This document shows, one piece after another, positions 46,507-55,599 of a DNA stretch of 64,000 bases. Below the pieces are notes generated by a model. It made no database searches, was not told where the DNA came from, and saw only the letters and a list, made by a program, of their open reading frames with translations. Made by a program: the position numbers and the translations under genes. The stretch's first letter is position 1, and each line of letters starts with the position of its first letter. Source of the stretch: Marinobacter litoralis (GTDB lineage Bacteria > Pseudomonadota > Gammaproteobacteria > Pseudomonadales > Oleiphilaceae); assembly GCF_003336705.1 (NCBI RefSeq), contig NZ_QMDL01000002.1, positions 107,261 to 171,260 of the forward strand. Direction: 5' to 3'.

Positions 46507-47949
46507 TTATGGAATGCAGACCCTGCTATTAGGCAACCTTGCCTTCAGTATAGTGTCGAATTCTTGTTTAGCGTGGCTATCACCGTGCACAATTCGAATC
46601 TCTTTGGGCGGTACGGAAATACCTTCAACGAACCGCAACAAATCAGCTTGCCCTGCGTGTGCAGAATATCCGCTGACCTGGTGAATTTTGGCACGAATAT
46701 CATAGCGTTTGCCTTCCAGTTCAACCCAACCACCTATTGGTCCATGGGTCAATATATCCCGTCCGGGTGTGCCGACAGCCTGATAGCCCACGAACAATAC
46801 ATCGTTGCGCTCATTGCCCAGCATGGCTTTCAAATAGTTCACCACACGGCCGCCGGCGCACATACCCGAGCCGGCCAAAACCACACAGGGGCGGTGAGAT
46901 TTGGCCAAATATTCTACGGCATTCCGGTGATCGTCGTGAGAATTGATTACTGTTAACTGCTCAAACGACAGAGGGTGGCGGCCAGATTTTACAAGTGTTT
47001 GTGCTTCGTCATCCCAAAAGGGCTTAAGTTGGCGGTAGATGTTGGTGAATTTGGCGGCCAGCGGGGAGTCCACCACTACTTCGAGGTTGCTCCACGTCAA
47101 ACCTTGGGTGGGGTCTGACCCCTCGGGGTCAGCCCCCTTTGTAACCTGTTCGTCGCCAAACTCCGCAATCACCCCCTCAATCTCATACAGCAATTCCTGA
47201 GTGCGCCCGATACTGAACGCCGGAATCAGCACCATACCACCATCCTGAAGTGCGTGCTCCAACACCCCTTTCAAACGGTAACGGCGTGTTTCACGGTCCT
47301 CATGATTCTTGTCGCCGTAGGTGCTTTCAATCACTAGGCGGTCAGCACGCTCAGGCGAGCTCGGTTCCGGCAACAATGGCGAATGCGGCGCGCCAAGATC
47401 ACCACTGAACACAACGCGTTCTTCAAGCTCTCCACTCCGCGCATCACATTCCACATAAGCCGAGCCGAGGATATGCCCTGCCCTTTGCAACCGCACCGAA
47501 AGCGAACAACCGGTTTTATCGAACACAGGGTGCCACTGGTTATAAGGCACCGGCACCAAGCGTTCTCGGATCACAGCCAATACACGTTCGATCAATCGAC
47601 GGTCCCGGGTGAAACCAATCTTTAGGGCATCTTCCAGAATTTCCGGAAGCATCTCGGCAGATGGCTCAGAGCAAATAATTGGACCTTCGAAGCCGGCGGC
47701 TAGTAGATAAGGAATTCGGCCTACATGGTCGATATGGACGTGAGTGACCACCAAGGCGCGAATGTGGTCGATGGAAAAATCTATGGCTAGGTCTTCGGCG
47801 GTGGAGCGGCCTTTGGATTCGGAGCCTTGGAATAGGCCGCAGTCTATTAGGACTCCGGCTCGCGAACGCGGTTCATCCGAGGGTAAAGAGAGTTCGTGGC
47901 AGGAGCCCGTGACGCCGCTGATGGCACCGTGATGATTAATACCTATCAT
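46507..47949 (-). CDS. Beta-CASP metallo-beta-lactamase fold RNase-like protein
   Basis: 480 residues. The zinc motif [10 protein letters not shown] is near residue 71, VFSGDLG near 180, and the C-terminal region has [13 protein letters not shown] and [12 protein letters not shown], the beta-CASP and RMMBL signatures seen in RNA exonuclease/endonuclease proteins of the YsgA/CPSF-like group. An insert at residues 271-280 ([10 protein letters not shown]) is encoded by a copy of the palindromic repeat family and appears foreign to the fold. The RNA target is unknown, and its place inside a sugar locus is unexplained. Confidence 0.85.
   Translation of the reverse strand: MIGINHHGAISGVTGSCHELSLPSDEPRSRAGVLIDCGLFQGSESKGRSTAEDLAIDFSIDHIRALVVTHVHIDHVGRIPYLLAAGFEGPIICSEPSAEMLPEILEDALKIGFTRDRRLIERVLAVIRERLVPVPYNQWHPVFDKTGCSLSVRLQRAGHILGSAYVECDARSGELEERVVFSGDLGAPHSPLLPEPSSPERADRLVIESTYGDKNHEDRETRRYRLKGVLEHALQDGGMVLIPAFSIGRTQELLYEIEGVIAEFGDEQVTKGADPEGSDPTQGLTWSNLEVVVDSPLAAKFTNIYRQLKPFWDDEAQTLVKSGRHPLSFEQLTVINSHDDHRNAVEYLAKSHRPCVVLAGSGMCAGGRVVNYLKAMLGNERNDVLFVGYQAVGTPGRDILTHGPIGGWVELEGKRYDIRAKIHQVSGYSAHAGQADLLRFVEGISVPPKEIRIVHGDSHAKQEFDTILKARLPNSRVCIP
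47110..47137. repeat. Repeat-family copy 4, inside a coding sequence
   Basis: GGGGTCTGACCCC (47110-47122), two bases, then GGGGTCAGCCCCC (47125-47137). The two arms are the same as those of copies 1-3 but almost adjacent. On the coding strand it adds ten codons in frame ([10 protein letters not shown]) to the beta-CASP gene. Confidence 0.8.
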
Positions 47950-47993
47950 GCAACAATCCTTGTTGACTCGATTCAGAGATTCAGTAATTTATC

Positions 47994-49937
47994 TTAGTGG
48001 ATGTTTGTCACCCGGGTCTCGTGCTGCAGTGCAAAATTATTATCACCATTTTGCCAAACCAAATCCGCCGGATCCCCATTCGGAGCATATTCGGTACGAG
48101 CCTCTATCAACAAATCCACTACTGCCTTGCAATCAAACGACTGGCTCGCCTGAGTGAACCGAGCGAGCATATCCTCCACAGAGTCCCAAGGTAAAGACAC
48201 CTCACGAGCCATCATAATTCGAGGGTGGGCTGTACCCTGAGGATTATCTCCAATCAACAATTCCTCAAACAGCTTTTCTCCCGGCCGAAGGCCGGAGAAC
48301 AGCACCTCGATATCACCTTCCGGATTGTCCTCGGTGCGTTCTTCCAGCCCCATCAAATGAATCATGCGCCGAGCTAAGTCCACTATTTTCACCGGCTCGC
48401 CCATATCCAGGACAAATACCTCGCCGCCTTCCCCCATACTGCCCGCCTGAAGCACTAACTGGCTGGCTTCCGGGATAGTCATAAAATACCGAATGATGTC
48501 TGGATGAGTTACGGTTACCGGACCACCATCGCGAATCTGATCACGAAATAACGGCACCACAGAACCGGACGAGCCCAAAACATTTCCAAAGCGCACCATT
48601 GAAAATACGGTTCCAGACTGGCGTTTCGCTAACGCTTGCAGCACTAGCTCCGCCATTCGCTTAGTAGCCCCCATAACATTTGTGGGCCGCACAGCCTTAT
48701 CTGTTGAAATAAGAACAAAGCGTTCGACTCCCGCCGATATTGACGCCTCAGCCATGTGCCAGGTACCAAACACATTATTCTGAAGACCTTCGATTACATT
48801 GTGTTCAACCAAAGGGACGTGCTTGTATGCGGCTGCGTGGTATACAGTTTGAACTCTGAAAGCTGTCAAAACAGCCTCACACCTTCTACGATGAGTAACG
48901 CTTCCCAAGACAGCATGTATCACAACCTCAAGATTCTCGAGATTATTGATTGAGCGCAACTCACGCTCGATGGAGTACAGCGAAAACTCAGACTGTTCGA
49001 ACAACACCAGAACGCGAGGTTTATGCCGGATAATTTGCCGGCACAGCTCAGAACCGATTGACCCGCCGGCTCCGGTAACCATTACAGATTTACCGTAAAG
49101 GCTGTCAGAAACAATCGCAGCATCAGGCCTTACTGGATCTCTCCCTAATAAATCTTCAATTTCCAAATCCCGTATGTCGTTGATCCGTGCATGCCCCGCC
49201 ATCATTTCCGACATAGAGGGCACAGTTTGAACCGGAATCGGCAACGTCTCCAACGCCGACAGCAGCTCTTTACGGCTTATAGGAATAGAGTCTTCGAGCG
49301 CTAATAAAGCGCGGGTTGCCTCAAGTTCTCGAACTGCCTTATCTAAATGCTCGACGGAATAAACTGGCAAGCCACCAATGACCGAGCGATGATTACTCCT
49401 GAGCAAAGACACAAAACCTACAGGGCGAAACTCCACACCCTGCGAAAGAGCGGACGCTAGCTGCAACCCTCTTGGGCCAGTTCCAACAATCAAAACACTA
49501 TTTTTCGCCTTTTCTTTCGGGCGACGAACTACAGCTCGAACGGAAAACCGGGTTCCCGCCACCAAAAGAAACGAAAATGCGCCATAAAGTACCGGGATCG
49601 AGCGAGGAACAAAAGCTTGAAACAAAAACCCAAATACAATCAAGGCCACGCTTGAACACAAAACTCCCGAAATAATAGCCAGAAAAGCATGCTCACTAAG
49701 ATAACGAATGACCGCGCGATAAAGTCCCAGCCGAATAAACGCACCAATCGTAACGGTGATAGTCGCAACAGAGACATACAACTGTTTTGTCTCGGGCACC
49801 CAATAAAACGTCTCGAAGCGCAGCGCAAAAGCCGCCCAAATTGCAACAGTTAACAAACAAAAGTCGACACCAACCGAAAGCAAACGCTTCATCGGTCTGG
49901 GCCAAGCCAATACGGCATTAATGATTCTTGAGGTCAT
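47994..49937 (-). CDS. wbpM: Nucleoside-diphosphate-sugar dehydratase, WbpM/CapD family
   Basis: 647 residues. Four membrane segments in the first 110 residues are followed by a CoA-binding-like Rossmann domain (VLIVGTGPRG near 149) and the catalytic SDR domain (VTGAGGSIGSE near 287, STDKAVRPTNVMGATKR near 415). WbpM-type enzymes are inner-membrane 4,6-dehydratases for UDP-GlcNAc and supply deoxy-amino sugars for O-antigen. The ATG at 49937 is preferred over the GTG just before it, since GAGG lies eight bases upstream. Starts four bases after the sugar-transferase stop. Confidence 0.94.
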   Translation of the reverse strand: MTSRIINAVLAWPRPMKRLLSVGVDFCLLTVAIWAAFALRFETFYWVPETKQLYVSVATITVTIGAFIRLGLYRAVIRYLSEHAFLAIISGVLCSSVALIVFGFLFQAFVPRSIPVLYGAFSFLLVAGTRFSVRAVVRRPKEKAKNSVLIVGTGPRGLQLASALSQGVEFRPVGFVSLLRSNHRSVIGGLPVYSVEHLDKAVRELEATRALLALEDSIPISRKELLSALETLPIPVQTVPSMSEMMAGHARINDIRDLEIEDLLGRDPVRPDAAIVSDSLYGKSVMVTGAGGSIGSELCRQIIRHKPRVLVLFEQSEFSLYSIERELRSINNLENLEVVIHAVLGSVTHRRRCEAVLTAFRVQTVYHAAAYKHVPLVEHNVIEGLQNNVFGTWHMAEASISAGVERFVLISTDKAVRPTNVMGATKRMAELVLQALAKRQSGTVFSMVRFGNVLGSSGSVVPLFRDQIRDGGPVTVTHPDIIRYFMTIPEASQLVLQAGSMGEGGEVFVLDMGEPVKIVDLARRMIHLMGLEERTEDNPEGDIEVLFSGLRPGEKLFEELLIGDNPQGTAHPRIMMAREVSLPWDSVEDMLARFTQASQSFDCKAVVDLLIEARTEYAPNGDPADLVWQNGDNNFALQHETRVTNIH

Positions 49938-49940
49938 CAC

Positions 49941-50498
49941 CTAATCCTCTGATCTCACACGATCACCCGCCCCTTTACCTCTAACGGTTTGCAGGATATA
50001 GCTCAAGTAATGCTTCAGGCCTAATGAGCGAAGCATGGCTGCATCGGTTTCCGCAAGCAATTGAGGCGTTGACATATCGATACCGTTAACCTGCGCGAGC
50101 CCAGTAATACCCGGCCGTGCCTCAAGTACACCACGGCTATTCCGCTCCTGAATAAGATCAGCTTGATTAAACAAACACGGGCGAGGCCCCACCAGGCTCA
50201 TCTCGCCTTTTAGTACATTCCATAACTGAGGCAACTCATCAAGCTTTGTCCGCCTGAGAAAACTACCAACAGGTGTAATAGACGAAGAATCTGCCAGATG
50301 GCTGGCAACCGATTGGGTATCCGGCGCCATGGTGCGAAACTTCACTAGGATAAATGGCTTGCCGTAACGCCCAACCCGCTCTTGGCGAAACAAAGGAGAG
50401 CCCGTATCAAACAACCCAATAACATAAATAACCACAAGAAAAGGCAAACCGAACAGCAGGCCTAATGTCGCGAAAACTATATCCAATACTCTTATCAC
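49941..50498 (-). CDS. Initiating sugar-1-phosphate transferase (PglC/WcaJ-like)
   Basis: 185 residues. Moves a sugar phosphate from a UDP-sugar to undecaprenyl phosphate at the inner membrane. A single re-entrant hydrophobic helix (LLFGLPFLVVIYVIGLF) is followed by the family motifs RQERVGRYGKPFILVKFRTM, shortened here to QERVGRYG and KFRTM, then RRTKLDELPQLWNVLKGEMS and GPRP. It is the short monotopic type. GTG start at 50498 overlaps the epimerase stop as GTGA and is preceded by GGAG. Confidence 0.93.
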   Translation of the reverse strand: MIRVLDIVFATLGLLFGLPFLVVIYVIGLFDTGSPLFRQERVGRYGKPFILVKFRTMAPDTQSVASHLADSSSITPVGSFLRRTKLDELPQLWNVLKGEMSLVGPRPCLFNQADLIQERNSRGVLEARPGITGLAQVNGIDMSTPQLLAETDAAMLRSLGLKHYLSYILQTVRGKGAGDRVRSED

Positions 50499-51481
50499 TC
50501 AAACTCTCCGGATTCTTCGCTGCAACGAAATGCTCTCGCAGTCGCTATAAGGCCTTCACGAGCTGTGTATGGAGCAGACCAATTCAGCACTTCACGAGCT
50601 TGGCTCGAATCAACCGTCAAAGCCCCGGTCAGACGTTCGACCGCAGCAAACTTGCCCAACAGGGTTCCCGCAATTCGAAACAGGGACACAGGAACCGGCA
50701 ACAGCCATGGCGCCCGGCTCTGCGCGTAGCGAAGTTCACCTAACAACTCCGAAAAGGAGAACGTTTCGTCGTCGCTGATCAAAAACGTTTGCCCTGAGGC
50801 ATTAGGCGAGGCAACACATTTCACCAAAAAATCTGCCAGATTGCCCACGTAAACCATGCTGCGATTGTTCTTCATAGAACCAAATGGCAGAGGTATCGGC
50901 AAGTTACACAGCTTCAATAAACTCCGGAAATTGCCCTTTACTCCTGGGCCATAAACCAGCGGAGGCCGCACAACGACTAACTCCATGCCCGTTTCCGTAC
51001 AGAAGTCCTGTAACTTCTGCTCCGCCTCATACTTTGAGAGCCCATAAGCGTCCTCCGGAGCCGGCTCATCAGCCTCACTGAACGGAGCTCGGTAGTTGGT
51101 GTTCTCACCATGAACCTTAACCGTACTCACAAACACGAAGCGCTTAACCCCCGCTTTGCTGGCCTCACCGGCCAACGTCAGAGCACCATCCACATTAACA
51201 CGCCGAAACTCCGCAAGTGGATCCAACGATGTATCATTCATAACATGGGCGCGGGCTGCACAGTGGATCACTGCATCAACGCCAAGAAGTGCTTGAGACC
51301 ACCCCCGGGGGTCATTCAGCTCAAGGCCTGAAAATAAACGAAGCCCTGCGTGGTCAACCGTCCCCCCGTTTCGAGCGACAGCTACGGCTTCATAGAACTC
51401 ATTCTGCGCCAATAGACGCTTCACTACAGCCCCACCAACGAAACCTGAGGCACCGGTTATCAACACACGCTGCTTACTCAT
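50495..51481 (-). CDS. NAD-dependent sugar epimerase/dehydratase (WbpV/Gne-like)
   Basis: 328 residues. An extended SDR with LITGASGFVGGAVVKRLL at residue 7, HCAARAHV near 90 and the YxxxK pair in YGLSKYEAE near 147. The R-A-H-V pattern is typical of the group found just before the initiating transferase in Pseudomonas-type O-antigen loci, where it makes UDP-GalNAc or a related keto-sugar product. Exact reaction not settled. Coupled with the transferase by a 4-base overlap. Confidence 0.9.
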   Translation of the reverse strand: MSKQRVLITGASGFVGGAVVKRLLAQNEFYEAVAVARNGGTVDHAGLRLFSGLELNDPRGWSQALLGVDAVIHCAARAHVMNDTSLDPLAEFRRVNVDGALTLAGEASKAGVKRFVFVSTVKVHGENTNYRAPFSEADEPAPEDAYGLSKYEAEQKLQDFCTETGMELVVVRPPLVYGPGVKGNFRSLLKLCNLPIPLPFGSMKNNRSMVYVGNLADFLVKCVASPNASGQTFLISDDETFSFSELLGELRYAQSRAPWLLPVPVSLFRIAGTLLGKFAAVERLTGALTVDSSQAREVLNWSAPYTAREGLIATARAFRCSEESGEFE

Positions 51482-52251
51482 TGTTTTGGCCGCCTGATCA
51501 ACTCCAACAGCTTGAACGGAATTTTACTTAGGACAAAAAGCAGATTTGTATAGACGCCATTATCTCTGCAGGCACGCACAATTTCTCGATTTAACCGGAT
51601 ACTACTTTTTATACCGCTAGTACTGACTCCGCCTGAGCGCATTCTAACAAGCACTCGGGGCAAATAACTCCAGCGCAACCTTGCGACCAATAGCCAACGC
51701 ACGAACATTTCGTAGTCAGCTGATATTTTCATATCCAAACGGTAGCCCCCAACTCTGCGATAGGCAGAGGACCGGACGAAGGTAGCAGGGTGAGCGGGCA
51801 TCCAGCCGAATCTGAGTTTCCAAGGCTGAAAATGGCGGCTTCTGTAGTAACGAGTCACTTGCTCAAGGTTGCCGGGTTCGACAAAAACCACGTCACCAAA
51901 TACGACATCGACATTAGGGTGGTTTTTAAAAAATCTGACCACCTCTGAAATCACCTCTTCACTTTCGAAAAAGTCATCCGAATTCAGAATGCCAACGATA
52001 TCACCTGTTGCTGCATGAACGCCTTTGTTCATCGCATCGTACAAGCCGCAATCGGGTTCGGAGATGACAGTGCTAACGGTATCACGAAACTGACTCACAA
52101 TACTTAGGGTGCTGTCGCTGGACGCACCATCGATCACAACATGTTCAATTTTTTCATAATCCTGTGACCGCACCGACTCTAGTGTTCCACGGATCGTTGC
52201 TTCACTATTGAAGCACACAGTAATAATAGATACAGATAACCTGTCACTCAT
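51478..52251 (-). CDS. Glycosyltransferase family 2
   Basis: 257 residues. The GT-A fold begins LSVSIITVCFNSEATI, with the nucleotide-binding DGASSDST near 45, DCGLYDAMNKGV, and the DxD-like metal site NSDDFF near 90. Transfers one sugar in the O-unit at the cytosolic face of the membrane; donor and acceptor unknown. I use the ATG at 52251; a GTG at 52260 overlapping the preceding stop is the alternative. The stop overlaps the epimerase start (ATGA). Confidence 0.9.
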   Translation of the reverse strand: MSDRLSVSIITVCFNSEATIRGTLESVRSQDYEKIEHVVIDGASSDSTLSIVSQFRDTVSTVISEPDCGLYDAMNKGVHAATGDIVGILNSDDFFESEEVISEVVRFFKNHPNVDVVFGDVVFVEPGNLEQVTRYYRSRHFQPWKLRFGWMPAHPATFVRSSAYRRVGGYRLDMKISADYEMFVRWLLVARLRWSYLPRVLVRMRSGGVSTSGIKSSIRLNREIVRACRDNGVYTNLLFVLSKIPFKLLELIRRPKQ

Positions 52252-52256
52252 AATAA

Positions 52257-53306
52257 TCACAAACAGACGGTTGAACGGATCGGCCGATAAAAATATAAAA
52301 ACGGCCCCAACATGAGAAAATCAAAGATATTTCCGAGATAAATAATATCGAGAGAAGCGCGAGCGATGAGAACCAATGAAATAATCGCCAGCACAAATTG
52401 ACCGTTCGAAAGCATCAAAGCAACAGCCGCCGCAAAAGCCAAAATCACGCAAAAACTCATCAACCCGAAATAACTATGGGCACGAAGAAAAGCATTATGA
52501 GCATTACCACCGTGATCAACGATAGACTCCACAGCCGAAAGCTTCGTACCCAAGAAAAACGAACCGAGGTTCGTTTGCTCGGCATACCCTCTTAGCATTT
52601 CAGACCTAAGGCTCTCAAGACCGGAAGAAAAGTTGGTATTCACTGACAGATAGCCAGAGATATAGTCAAACCCGAGCACAGAACCCACGCTCAAAAGCAG
52701 TCCCAAGAACAACAATCCTACGAAGCCGAAATTGAGATACAGCATCAGCCCAAATAGAACTGCGCCGCCGATAATATTTGCCCTTCCATAAAGTGGAAAC
52801 ATTAAAAAAAGAACCAGCGCCCCCAAGAACAACGACGGTTTTAAATCCTTTTCATAACAGTACCAAACATATCCCATGGAGAACGCCAGCAGCACTGCAC
52901 CAACGCCATTTCTACTGTACCCGTCGAAAACACTATTAAACTCGTTGGGCCCAAACTCCAAAACCGAAAAAAGGTACAACAAAAATAATGAATACAGGAG
53001 CAAAGGTACCGTTATTAAAACCCGCCCGAGCCCATAATCTCTAATCAATATTGCCAAACAAACCGAAGAAAAGAGCGATAAAACAAAAAACAGACTTGCC
53101 TGGAAACTCGAATCCACCTTCAGCACCGCAATTCCGAGCATCATTAGCGCAGTGGCAACTGGCACCCAAACACGAACTCGATAAACCAGAAGAAAGTAGA
53201 AAACAAAGAAAGAACCAGTCAGGCCGCTTAGCAGCCTAAACATACTACTTCCAAAGAAAAACGCCGCAAAGCAAAAGCATAAATAAATCAGCGCCATGAC
53301 TGTTAG
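52257..53306 (-). CDS. O-antigen polymerase/ligase-like membrane protein (first of two)
   Basis: About 349 residues with nine to eleven hydrophobic segments and a periplasm-type loop near 210-280 (RSEMLRGYAEQTNLGSFFLG, NAHNAFLRAHSYFG). The H-N-x-F-L-R motif is common in Wzy and WaaL proteins. ATG 53306 is chosen because GAGGTGG lies eight bases upstream; a GTG at 53363 would overlap the acetyltransferase gene by 23 bases. Either polymerase or ligase is possible; a second polymerase-like gene lies at 61187. Confidence 0.78.
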   Translation of the reverse strand, partial: LTVMALIYLCFCFAAFFFGSSMFRLLSGLTGSFFVFYFLLVYRVRVWVPVATALMMLGIAVLKVDSSFQASLFFVLSLFSSVCLAILIRDYGLGRVLITVPLLLYSLFLLYLFSVLEFGPNEFNSVFDGYSRNGVGAVLLAFSMGYVWYCYEKDLKPSLFLGALVLFLMFPLYGRANIIGGAVLFGLMLYLNFGFVGLLFLGLLLSVGSVLGFDYISGYLSVNTNFSSGLESLRSEMLRGYAEQTNLGSFFLGTKLSAVESIVDHGGNAHNAFLRAHSYFGLMSFCVILAFAAAVALMLSNGQFVLAIISLVLIARASLDIIYLGNIFDFLMLGPFLYFYRPIRSTVCL

Positions 53307-53340
53307 CATGGCACGATCCACCTCAATCGATATAGGAAGG

Positions 53341-53931
53341 CTAAGCCTCACCGCTTTTCTCACTTTCTATCAAGAAGTTCTCAACATCTGAAAATAATTC
53401 CCAATGCTCTTTTATCCAAGATAGGTCCTTATCCCACCACCTTAATTTCAATAGCCTTTCGATCGTATCGACATCAAATCGATACCGTATGAATCTGGCA
53501 GGCACCCCCCCAACCAATGCATACGGTTCAACATTCTTTGCCACCACAGCACCAGCCGCCACGCATGCTCCGTCACCAATGTGAACACCATCGCAGACAA
53601 TAGCTCCTTGGCCGATCCAGACATCATTTCCGATGACAACCTGCTCCGATTCATTGAACTTATCCCGGTTTGAAAAACTCAGGCCGGAAGCATTTGATTT
53701 CGAATAAAAGGCAGGATGGGTGGATACATAATCACGAATGGGGTGTTTTCCAAGCCCAATCCTCACATCCGGACCGATTGAGCAAAACTTGCCAATCTCC
53801 GCATTATTTACTCGACCTCCGTTTGCGATGTAAGAACAGTCGCCCATTATAGTTTTGTTGAGACGACAAAATTTATTGACTTTTGCAAGCTTTGAAATGC
53901 GACTGCCTGTTATTACAGATAGGAATGCCAC
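53341..53931 (-). CDS. Hexapeptide-repeat O-acetyltransferase (CatB-related)
   Basis: 196 residues. A left-handed beta-helix of the xenobiotic/sugar acetyltransferase group: IGKFCSIGPDVRIGLGKHP, then VSTHPAFYS, VIGNDVWIGQGAIVCDGVHIGDG (abbreviated: VIGNDVWIGQGAIV) and VGGVPARFIRYRF. The His of GKHP near 67 is the likely catalytic base. Probably adds acetyl to a sugar of the O-unit. GTG start at 53931. Confidence 0.9.
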   Translation of the reverse strand: MAFLSVITGSRISKLAKVNKFCRLNKTIMGDCSYIANGGRVNNAEIGKFCSIGPDVRIGLGKHPIRDYVSTHPAFYSKSNASGLSFSNRDKFNESEQVVIGNDVWIGQGAIVCDGVHIGDGACVAAGAVVAKNVEPYALVGGVPARFIRYRFDVDTIERLLKLRWWDKDLSWIKEHWELFSDVENFLIESEKSGEA

Positions 53932-53940
53932 GTCAAGCCC

Positions 53941-54786
53941 CTACTGTTTCTTTTGAAAAGCATCAATGAATGAGTCGGGCGTTCGGTTGATAACCTGGAC
54001 ACCTCTCCTCTTGGAAATCTTAGCGAGAACCCTATAGCTTTTATGCAGCAGGTAATATGCTCGGAAAATATCTTCCACGGAAAAATGAACTCTATTTTCT
54101 GCATCCTTCAGTAGCGGCGTCATCTTAGGATTACCGTCATAAAAATGGACATCCTTGATCATCAGCTTGTTTTCATCATTCAGGTGAAGGTACCGATGCC
54201 AGCTATGATCAGCTCCCTCAAGAAAAATCTTAGGGTACCCAAGCAGAATCCCAATATAAATGGCTGCCACCAAAACATTCTGTGCTCGCGGCATAATCAC
54301 TTGCTTATCCATTAGCCACAACGTTGTGGCACCGCCATCTAAAGGAAGCCCAGCATCTCTAAAATAGACAATTCGCAGCTTTTCTACAGATGCCAACTTT
54401 TCAATCTGTGCCTCATATCCCTTGAATCGCAATGGGATATAAAGTGTCATATGCCAGCTGAGCTTCGAGTGTATTGATCGAAAAACTTTACTCGCCATCG
54501 AGTCTGGATCATCTAGGCCGACAACAAACAAGGGATCGAAAATCACATAGTGGCGAGGCTTAAAGAATTCAAAATTGCTATTCAAGGCAAAAAGGTTCAC
54601 ACACATAGAGTCAGTGCTTGCCTCTGGTTCGGACAAACCCTCAATGTAATGGCTTAACCCCGGGCCATTCGCGAGAATAACTAAAGAAGGCTTTCTGTCC
54701 TCCAAAGGAGCAATTGACGCATGGCGAGATTGGCTAGGAAGAAATGACAGAAAAAAGCGCACGGCGTATTTCACCAACCTAGACAT
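53941..54786 (-). CDS. MptE/DUF115- or GT42-like putative glycosyltransferase
   Basis: 281 residues, not a standard family to my eye. After a short hydrophobic N-terminus it shows SLVILANGPGLSHYIEGL, FALNSNFEFFKPRHYVIFDP, a central VLVAAIYIGILLGYPKIFLEGADHSW (abbreviated: IGILLGYPKIFLEGADHSW) and a C-terminal VINRTPDSFI. This order (N-G-P-S-like loop, Asn-rich strand, D-P, A-x-x-LGY-x-x-I-x-L-x-G-x-D, then N-x-x-x-S) is shared by DUF115 proteins and CstII-type GT42 sialyltransferases. Its place among O-unit genes makes a transferase role likely, but this is inference. It overlaps the wzz stop by one base (TAATG). Confidence 0.6.
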   Translation of the reverse strand: MSRLVKYAVRFFLSFLPSQSRHASIAPLEDRKPSLVILANGPGLSHYIEGLSEPEASTDSMCVNLFALNSNFEFFKPRHYVIFDPLFVVGLDDPDSMASKVFRSIHSKLSWHMTLYIPLRFKGYEAQIEKLASVEKLRIVYFRDAGLPLDGGATTLWLMDKQVIMPRAQNVLVAAIYIGILLGYPKIFLEGADHSWHRYLHLNDENKLMIKDVHFYDGNPKMTPLLKDAENRVHFSVEDIFRAYYLLHKSYRVLAKISKRRGVQVINRTPDSFIDAFQKKQ

Positions 54787-55550
54787 TACGCCACCTCAGT
54801 AACACTCAGGCGTTTTCTAGCATGACTAAACAGCGCCCACACCAAAGTAGCTATACTCGCCAGCACACCGGCCAAAAACCCTCCTATCACAATAATGAAT
54901 AGGGGACTCTTAGATACCGGCTCCAGACTCTGTTGCGCCACAGTAACGGTTTCAAATTCTCTTACGAGTAAAATCTCCCTTTCCAGACCAGCTTTCCGAT
55001 CAAGTGCATCGGGCAGAGCAGTCCCTGGTCCATCCATAGCCCGCAAAAGCTCAATCGTCTCATTTACGCTGGTTAGTTGGTCCTGAAGCCTCTTCACGTG
55101 ACGGTGAACTGCAGCCTTCTGCCGCTCCATGATCTTATTTGCCACACTATGATGAATTTGCTCCAAGTCAACATAATCCTCTCGCTCCGCCTTAGAAGCC
55201 AGCTTCAGCAGCACCGTGTCAGTGGGCACGACAACCTCAAGCTCAAACGGCATTCTCCGCGAACCCTCATCTCGATACTTCGTTTCTATCATTGGGAAGA
55301 GAGAGAGCTCAAGCCAACCGACTATAGCTCTCGGTGACTCCATTGGTTCATCAGATGCTTTCTCCGCTAGTTGCATAAGCGTTGTGTACTGATATTTTTC
55401 CGGCAGTATAAGAGCCAACGCTAATGCGATTAGCAGAACTACCGAGAACACCAAAAAAAACACCTTCTTAAACCGGATAAAAACCAAAGCCAAATCGATG
55501 AGGCTAACTTCTTGGACTTTATCGTTCGCAGTGGACACAGGAGGTTGCAT
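54786..55550 (-). CDS. wzz: Polysaccharide chain-length determinant Wzz
   Basis: About 254 residues with the Wzz layout: a membrane segment at about 22-45 (VFFLVFSVVLLIALALALIL), a periplasmic domain rich in charged helix (QKAAVHRHVKRLQDQLTSVN) and a second membrane segment at about 215-240 with a PLFIIVIGGFLAGVLAS core. Sets the number of repeats made by the polymerase. Start uncertain: ATG 55550 is used, since an ATG at 55622 overlaps the end of fcl. Confidence 0.88.
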   Translation of the reverse strand: MQPPVSTANDKVQEVSLIDLALVFIRFKKVFFLVFSVVLLIALALALILPEKYQYTTLMQLAEKASDEPMESPRAIVGWLELSLFPMIETKYRDEGSRRMPFELEVVVPTDTVLLKLASKAEREDYVDLEQIHHSVANKIMERQKAAVHRHVKRLQDQLTSVNETIELLRAMDGPGTALPDALDRKAGLEREILLVREFETVTVAQQSLEPVSKSPLFIIVIGGFLAGVLASIATLVWALFSHARKRLSVTEVA

Positions 55551-55599
55551 AAGGGCATCTATACCTTTTGAATCAATCGAACACGATGGCTGACAAAAA

